Notes under the pieces: model-generated
The model's database searches: none
What the model saw: only the letters and a program-made list of their open reading frames with translations
What the model was told of the DNA's origin: nothing
Shown: piece by piece, positions 60,327 to 64,000 of the stretch
How positions within the stretch are numbered: the stretch's first letter is position 1
How the letters are laid out: each line of letters starts with the position of its first letter
From: Ornithinimicrobium cavernae
GTDB lineage: Bacteria > Actinomycetota > Actinomycetes > Actinomycetales > Dermatophilaceae
Assembly (NCBI RefSeq): GCF_003121625.1
Contig: NZ_QDDJ01000007.1
Location: 211,197-275,196 of the forward strand
Reading direction: 5' to 3'
DNA: 64,000 nt
Position numbers and translations under genes: made by a program

Positions 60327-61348
60327 GAGGAGAGCACGTCCTGCTCCTCCGACCAGGTCAACCCGGCCTTGCGGGTGCCGGACCCCTCCGAGATCCACCG
60401 CAGCGTGTCCCGGGCGGTCTCTGCGAGGGGTCGCAGAGCCAGCCCCGCTGCCAGGGTGGCGCTCACATCGCGCGCCCGCATCCCGGCATACTCCGGGTCG
60501 GGGAGCCACAGCGGCAGCGAGCGTGGCCCGCTCCAGGGGCGGACGTCGAGGGCCAGCAGCTCATCGGGGTCGGCCCAGACGAACCGCACCGGCGGCGCGT
60601 CCTCCCTGCCGTCTGGCGCCAGCTCGGCGACGGCCGCAGCGGTCTCCTCGAGGAACTGGTGGAACGGCATCGCCGGCCGCACCGTGTCGAAGGTGCCGGT
60701 CGCCCGTTCCTCGGCCTTCGTCACCAGCCACTCGGCGAGGTCGCGCACATCGATCAGCTGCGTCGGCGCATCGGCGGGCTCAGGGACCAGCACCCGTCCG
60801 CCGCGGGAGAGCCGCTCGGGCCAGTAGGTGTAACGCCCGCTCGGGTCGCCCGGGCCGGCGATCAGCCCCGGCCGGGCGATCAGGCAGCGTCCCTCCATCT
60901 CCCGCTGGACGGCCTGCTCACAGGCGACCTTGTTGCGTCCGTATGCCGTGGAGTCGCCACTGTCGTCCAGGTCACCCGGTGCGGGCTCGTGGAGCGGGGT
61001 GTCCTTCGGGGTGCCGCCGGCGACCGAGAGGTCGGAGTAGACGTTGATGGTGGACACGAACGTCCAGTGAGCGACCTGGCCCTTCAGGGCGGCCAGGGCG
61101 GTCTCCACCCACGACGGGGTGCGTGCGACGTCGATCACTGCGTCCCACTCGTGCGACGCCAGCCCGGTCCAGGTGCCGGCCCGGGGATCGGTCTCCTCCG
61201 ACCGGTCGGCCACGATGTGGTGTGCGCCCTTGGGTGGCGCACCGCTGTCGCCGCGGGAGAGGCAGACGACCTTGTGTCCGCGCGCAAGAGCCACCTCCGC
61301 GACGTGCCGGGAGAGGAAGACGCTGCCGCCGAAGATCAGGAACTTCAC
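60308..61348 (-). CDS. NAD-dependent epimerase/dehydratase-family protein
   Basis: 346 residues. MKFLIFGGSVFLSRHVAEVALARGHKVVCLSRG (extended Rossmann), FVSTINVYSD and AYGRNKVACEQAV (YxxxK). Isoflavone-reductase/ NAD-epimerase fold as in CSP41-like proteins. Substrate unknown. It converges on the MOSC gene through the 35-bp array and its stop lies in unit 3. Confidence 0.9.
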   Translation of the reverse strand: MKFLIFGGSVFLSRHVAEVALARGHKVVCLSRGDSGAPPKGAHHIVADRSEETDPRAGTWTGLASHEWDAVIDVARTPSWVETALAALKGQVAHWTFVSTINVYSDLSVAGGTPKDTPLHEPAPGDLDDSGDSTAYGRNKVACEQAVQREMEGRCLIARPGLIAGPGDPSGRYTYWPERLSRGGRVLVPEPADAPTQLIDVRDLAEWLVTKAEERATGTFDTVRPAMPFHQFLEETAAAVAELAPDGREDAPPVRFVWADPDELLALDVRPWSGPRSLPLWLPDPEYAGMRARDVSATLAAGLALRPLAETARDTLRWISEGSGTRKAGLTWSEEQDVLSSLNDPV

Positions 61349-61371
61349 GCCTCCATCCTGACCCAGTCGCG

Positions 61372-62169
61372 CTACCTGCGCGCGCGGTCCTCGAACTCGG
61401 CGTGTTCCCCGCCGAACGCCGCCCGCCGGGCTCGGGCGGTGTTCGGCAGTGCCAGCAGTCGCAGCTGCTCGCGACGTTCACGGGCGAAGGTCGCGCGGTG
61501 GCCGGAGTTCCAGCTCCCCTCGAACAGACGCTTGGTGGCGGCCAGTGCATCCGGGGAGCGGGTCAGCAACTGCGCGGCCAGCTCCTCGGCTGCGATGAGG
61601 GGGTCTGCGGCAACGGTCGCCAGGCCCACGCGCTCCGCCTCGATCCCGTCGATGATCTGCGCGGTCATGGTCAGACGCTTGGCCTCGGCCATCCCGATCT
61701 GGTCGGCGAGCAGGCAGATGCCGGCCATGTCGGGGATCAGCCCCCACTTGCCCTCGAGCACGGACCACCGGGCGTCGGCGGTGGTGAACCGGAAATCGGC
61801 ACCGAGGGCGAGCTGCAGGCCGCCGCCCAGGCAGTTGCCGCGCACCGCGGCGATCACCGGGACGGGCAGCCGACGGAATCCGTACACCGCCTCCTGGAAG
61901 GTGTTCGTCCCCCTCCACGGACGCGGTAGGAAGGCGCGGACCAGGCCGGGGCGGTCAGCGAGGGTGGTGGCGAAGTCCAGGCCGGCGGAGAAGGACTCGC
62001 CCTCGCCGGTGAGGACGACCGCCCGCACCTCTCGCCGGCCGCGGAGGCTGCGGGCGGCCGCTGCCAGGTCGCTCAGCATGTCCAGTGTGAGGGCGTTCAG
62101 CTTGTCCGGGCGGTTCAGACTGACGCGGGCGATCGGACCGTCGATCCGGCAGGTGAGGTGCGCGCTCAT
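61372..62169 (-). CDS. Enoyl-CoA hydratase/isomerase (crotonase family)
   Basis: 265 residues from ATG 62169 (AGGATGAGG upstream) or 271 from 62187. RVSLNRPDKLNALTLDMLSDL opens the crotonase fold; oxyanion-hole positions FSAGLDFA and NCLGGGLQLALGADFRF. The Asp/Glu acid pair is partly replaced, so isomerase or hydratase activity is uncertain. Lies 23 bases upstream of the epimerase on the same strand. Confidence 0.92.
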   Translation of the reverse strand: MSAHLTCRIDGPIARVSLNRPDKLNALTLDMLSDLAAAARSLRGRREVRAVVLTGEGESFSAGLDFATTLADRPGLVRAFLPRPWRGTNTFQEAVYGFRRLPVPVIAAVRGNCLGGGLQLALGADFRFTTADARWSVLEGKWGLIPDMAGICLLADQIGMAEAKRLTMTAQIIDGIEAERVGLATVAADPLIAAEELAAQLLTRSPDALAATKRLFEGSWNSGHRATFARERREQLRLLALPNTARARRAAFGGEHAEFEDRARR

Positions 62170-62277
62170 GTCCTCATCCTGAGGCATCGCCCTGCGTGAT
62201 CACGGCCTCGGCGACCAGGTCTCGAGCGACGCTGCCTGGAGCGGAGAGGCGTGGCTCACTGGTGAGCGTGCACACGC

Positions 62278-63525
62278 CTAACTGTCTCCGCCGGCGTCAT
62301 CCCGGTTGCCCCGCAGGGTGGCCAGGTGATTCTCGGCCTCCGAGAGGGTGGAAGCGGCACGTTTGGCAGCGCTGACTGCTTCGGTGAGTTTCTCCAGTGC
62401 ATCGTCGTCCTCGGCGCGAGCCCGAGCCAGCTGGTCCTCCAGCTTCTGGATCCGCTGTCGGGTGGCGTCAGACCGGTTGCGCGCTGCATCGACCGCAGCG
62501 CGACGCCGACCGATCTCCTTCTGTGCCGTCGCCACTGCTTCCTCGGCCTGGGCACGGCGACGTTCGAGCTCCTCCTCGGCAGCGCCTTCCGCCAGGGCGT
62601 CGGCGCCATCCTCTGCCTCGTCCTCGAGAACGGGCTCGTCTTCGGCGTCTGCCTGACCTGCGGCGCCCCCTTCGCCTGCAGCGCCGGCCTCATCATCGGT
62701 GCCAGCGTCCTCTGCGGCGCCAGTCTCGTCCGCGGTGCCAGTCTCGTCCGCGGCGCCGGCCTCATCTGCGGCGCCAGTCTCGGGCGAGGTGCCTGCGTCG
62801 TCCTCGACACCTGCTTCTCGCTCTGGTCCCTCGTCCCCGGCATCGGCCCGGTCGCCGGCGACCGCTCTGTCGTCCGGAGCGCCCTCGTCCTCGGCGGCAA
62901 CCCGGTCTACCCGTTGCGCCGCCGCACGGCCACCGCGGATCGACGTCAGGACCACACCCGTGCTGGTGGTGGCCGCAGCCTCCGAAAGGTCGACCTCGCC
63001 GAAGCCGGAATAGCTCAGCGCCCGGGTCAGGGTCCCTGACGCAAGGACGGCCTCGGCAGCCTCGTCAGCGAGGGCGGCGATGCCCGTGTCGCGGACCTCG
63101 GCGCTGACAGCAGCCGTCAGCGTCTGACCCGAGTCGCTGGCGGTCGCTGCTGCGGCGGTCACGAGATCGTCAAGGACGGCGTCGCGCTCCTTGCGCATCC
63201 GGGCGAGAGCAGGGGCGTCCAGGTGTGCGGTGGCCTGTCGGAGCCGGGCCCCGAGGTCCGCGAGGGTGCCGACCACCGGGTCCCCTCGGTGCACGAGCTG
63301 ATTGAGCACCCACGCTGCGGTGCTGGGTCTGCGCAACGCGGCGATCTCTTTCGCCGCGTCTTTGTCGCCCTGGGCCTTTGCGGACTTGACCAGCGCTGTC
63401 CGAGTGTCGATGAACTCACCCGGCGCTCCTGCGTACAGCTGCTCTGCTGCGTTCCTGACCAGGGCGTGGGACTCCTCGGGGTCAGGCCCGCCGGACCCCT
63501 CACTCGTCTCGTCCGTCGGTGTCAC
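62278..63525 (-). CDS. Actinobacterial hypothetical protein with acidic repeats and coiled coil
   Basis: 415 residues from GTG 63525. The N-terminal domain (DTRTALVKSAKAQGDKDAAKEIAALRRPSTAAWVLNQLVHRGDPVV) is a conserved actinobacterial family of unknown function. An acidic low-complexity part (about 220-305) made of Gly-Ala/Thr-Ala-Asp-Glu repeats follows, then a coiled coil (about 318-405, EEELERRRAQAEEAVATAQKEIGRRR). No membrane segment. Function unknown; the domain may bind nucleic acid or protein. Confidence 0.85.
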   Translation of the reverse strand: MTPTDETSEGSGGPDPEESHALVRNAAEQLYAGAPGEFIDTRTALVKSAKAQGDKDAAKEIAALRRPSTAAWVLNQLVHRGDPVVGTLADLGARLRQATAHLDAPALARMRKERDAVLDDLVTAAAATASDSGQTLTAAVSAEVRDTGIAALADEAAEAVLASGTLTRALSYSGFGEVDLSEAAATTSTGVVLTSIRGGRAAAQRVDRVAAEDEGAPDDRAVAGDRADAGDEGPEREAGVEDDAGTSPETGAADEAGAADETGTADETGAAEDAGTDDEAGAAGEGGAAGQADAEDEPVLEDEAEDGADALAEGAAEEELERRRAQAEEAVATAQKEIGRRRAAVDAARNRSDATRQRIQKLEDQLARARAEDDDALEKLTEAVSAAKRAASTLSEAENHLATLRGNRDDAGGDS

Positions 63526-63634
63526 ACCGCCACCCTACGGAGCGGCGCTGCCGAGTGCCCGCAATGTGCCTCGTAGGACCACCTGTTGCCCGTCTCTGCC
63601 GCAGAGCCTGACAGCTTGAGCGAGGTCGAGCGGT

Positions 63635-64000
63635 TCAGAAGGGTGGTGGTGCGTCGGGGTCGGGTGTCCAGGGGGTGGTCGGGCCGTCGCTGTTGGCGTC
63701 GGTGTGGTCGTGCTCCCGGGCGGTGCTGCCCCGACCGTGCTCGGTGTCGGCTGCGGCCCCGTCGCTGTCGTGGTTGTCCGGGCCGCTGGATGCGCTGTCG
63801 GTGCCGTCGGTCGTGCTGGATGCGCTGTCGGTGTCGTCGGTCGTGGTGGACGCGTGGTGGCGGTCGTGTTCGGCGCGGGTGGTGTGGGGGTCGGGGTGGT
63901 AGGTTCGGCGCCCGTTCTGGGGGGTGTGGGTGAGGGTGATCTGGTCCCAGCTGGTGAACTGTTGCTCGGTGTCCCAGGGGTCGTCATCGGCCGCGGCGAG
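63635..64000 (-). CDS. C-terminal part of a 13E12-type HNH endonuclease-like protein, cut by the window edge
   Basis: On the minus strand a frame is open from the window edge to TGA (63635-63637), 121 residues: DPWDTEQQFTSWDQITLTHT, GRRTYHPDPHTTRAEHDRHH, a Thr/Asp/Ser-rich linker and the ending PWTPDPDAPPPF. This matches the C-terminal tails of DUF222/HNH (13E12-family) proteins. The HNH core is outside the window. The degenerate linker repeats SASSTTDGTDSASSGPD are typical. No start is visible. Confidence 0.7.
   Translation of the reverse strand, partial: LAAADDDPWDTEQQFTSWDQITLTHTPQNGRRTYHPDPHTTRAEHDRHHASTTTDDTDSASSTTDGTDSASSGPDNHDSDGAAADTEHGRGSTAREHDHTDANSDGPTTPWTPDPDAPPPF

Overview
The window reads as chromosome of a high-GC Gram-positive actinobacterium, most likely in the Micrococcales (Ornithinimicrobium/Serinicoccus/Janibacter neighbourhood). 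This is inferred from very GC-rich codon use, a WhiB regulator, GAF-ANTAR and SigE-type sigma proteins, a c-di-AMP riboswitch in front of an NlpC/P60 hydrolase, a DtxR/IdeR-type iron box and a 13E12-type HNH protein at the edge. I see no rRNA or tRNA gene, CRISPR array, insertion sequence or prophage. The genes are densely packed, with many 1-4 base start/stop overlaps.

Layout. 0.2-2.8 kb: DUF305 lipoprotein with a response regulator/histidine kinase pair, probably metal (copper) related. 3.0-4.0 kb: c-di-AMP riboswitch and secreted NlpC/P60 cell-wall hydrolase. 4.0-11.9 kb: small membrane proteins, thioesterase, YcaQ-like DNA glycosylase, two kinase-less sensor-type membrane proteins, YchJ-like protein, M20 amidohydrolase, GAF-ANTAR, WhiB and glycosyltransferase. 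11.9-15.5 kb: glucuronate isomerase with its LacI regulator, then DsbA-like protein with a small Cys protein. 15.6-20.8 kb: a catabolic operon of unknown substrate (34-codon ORF, symporter small subunit, SSS symporter, unknown protein, Zn alcohol dehydrogenase, aldehyde dehydrogenase) with a promoter in front and a terminator behind. 20.8-23.7 kb: second two-component system and its likely target, a secreted protein ending in long Asp runs. 23.8-33.0 kb: MFS transporter, thiamine-binding protein, VOC protein, glycosyltransferase, a sigma-factor wreck, a large LuxR/ATPase regulator and a GH13 enzyme. 33-42.4 kb: secreted proteins, aldo/keto reductase, EamA transporter, pyridoxine kinase, metallophosphoesterase, BioY, cupin, MoaA and MogA. 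42.5-46.6 kb: iron-regulated siderophore ABC transporter. 46.6-63.6 kb: housekeeping and accessory enzymes (dehydrogenases, two CrcB, guanine deaminase, threonine deaminase, MarR/MFS pair, phosphofructokinase, glutathione peroxidase, MOSC, crotonase) and a coiled-coil protein. The window ends inside an HNH endonuclease-type gene.

Two signals are not explained by gene content. First, the non-palindromic octamer GTATGCCG occurs 29 times by my reading (14 on +, 15 on -), where base composition predicts about two. It is read in several codon frames and forces rare codons such as ATA. Second, short tandem duplications sit at the meeting point of convergent genes in at least four places (32, 41, 35 and 19 bp units). 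In two of them the unit carries the stop codons of both genes, as if an ancestral tail-to-tail overlap had been duplicated apart. Counts and positions were made by eye and should be recomputed.
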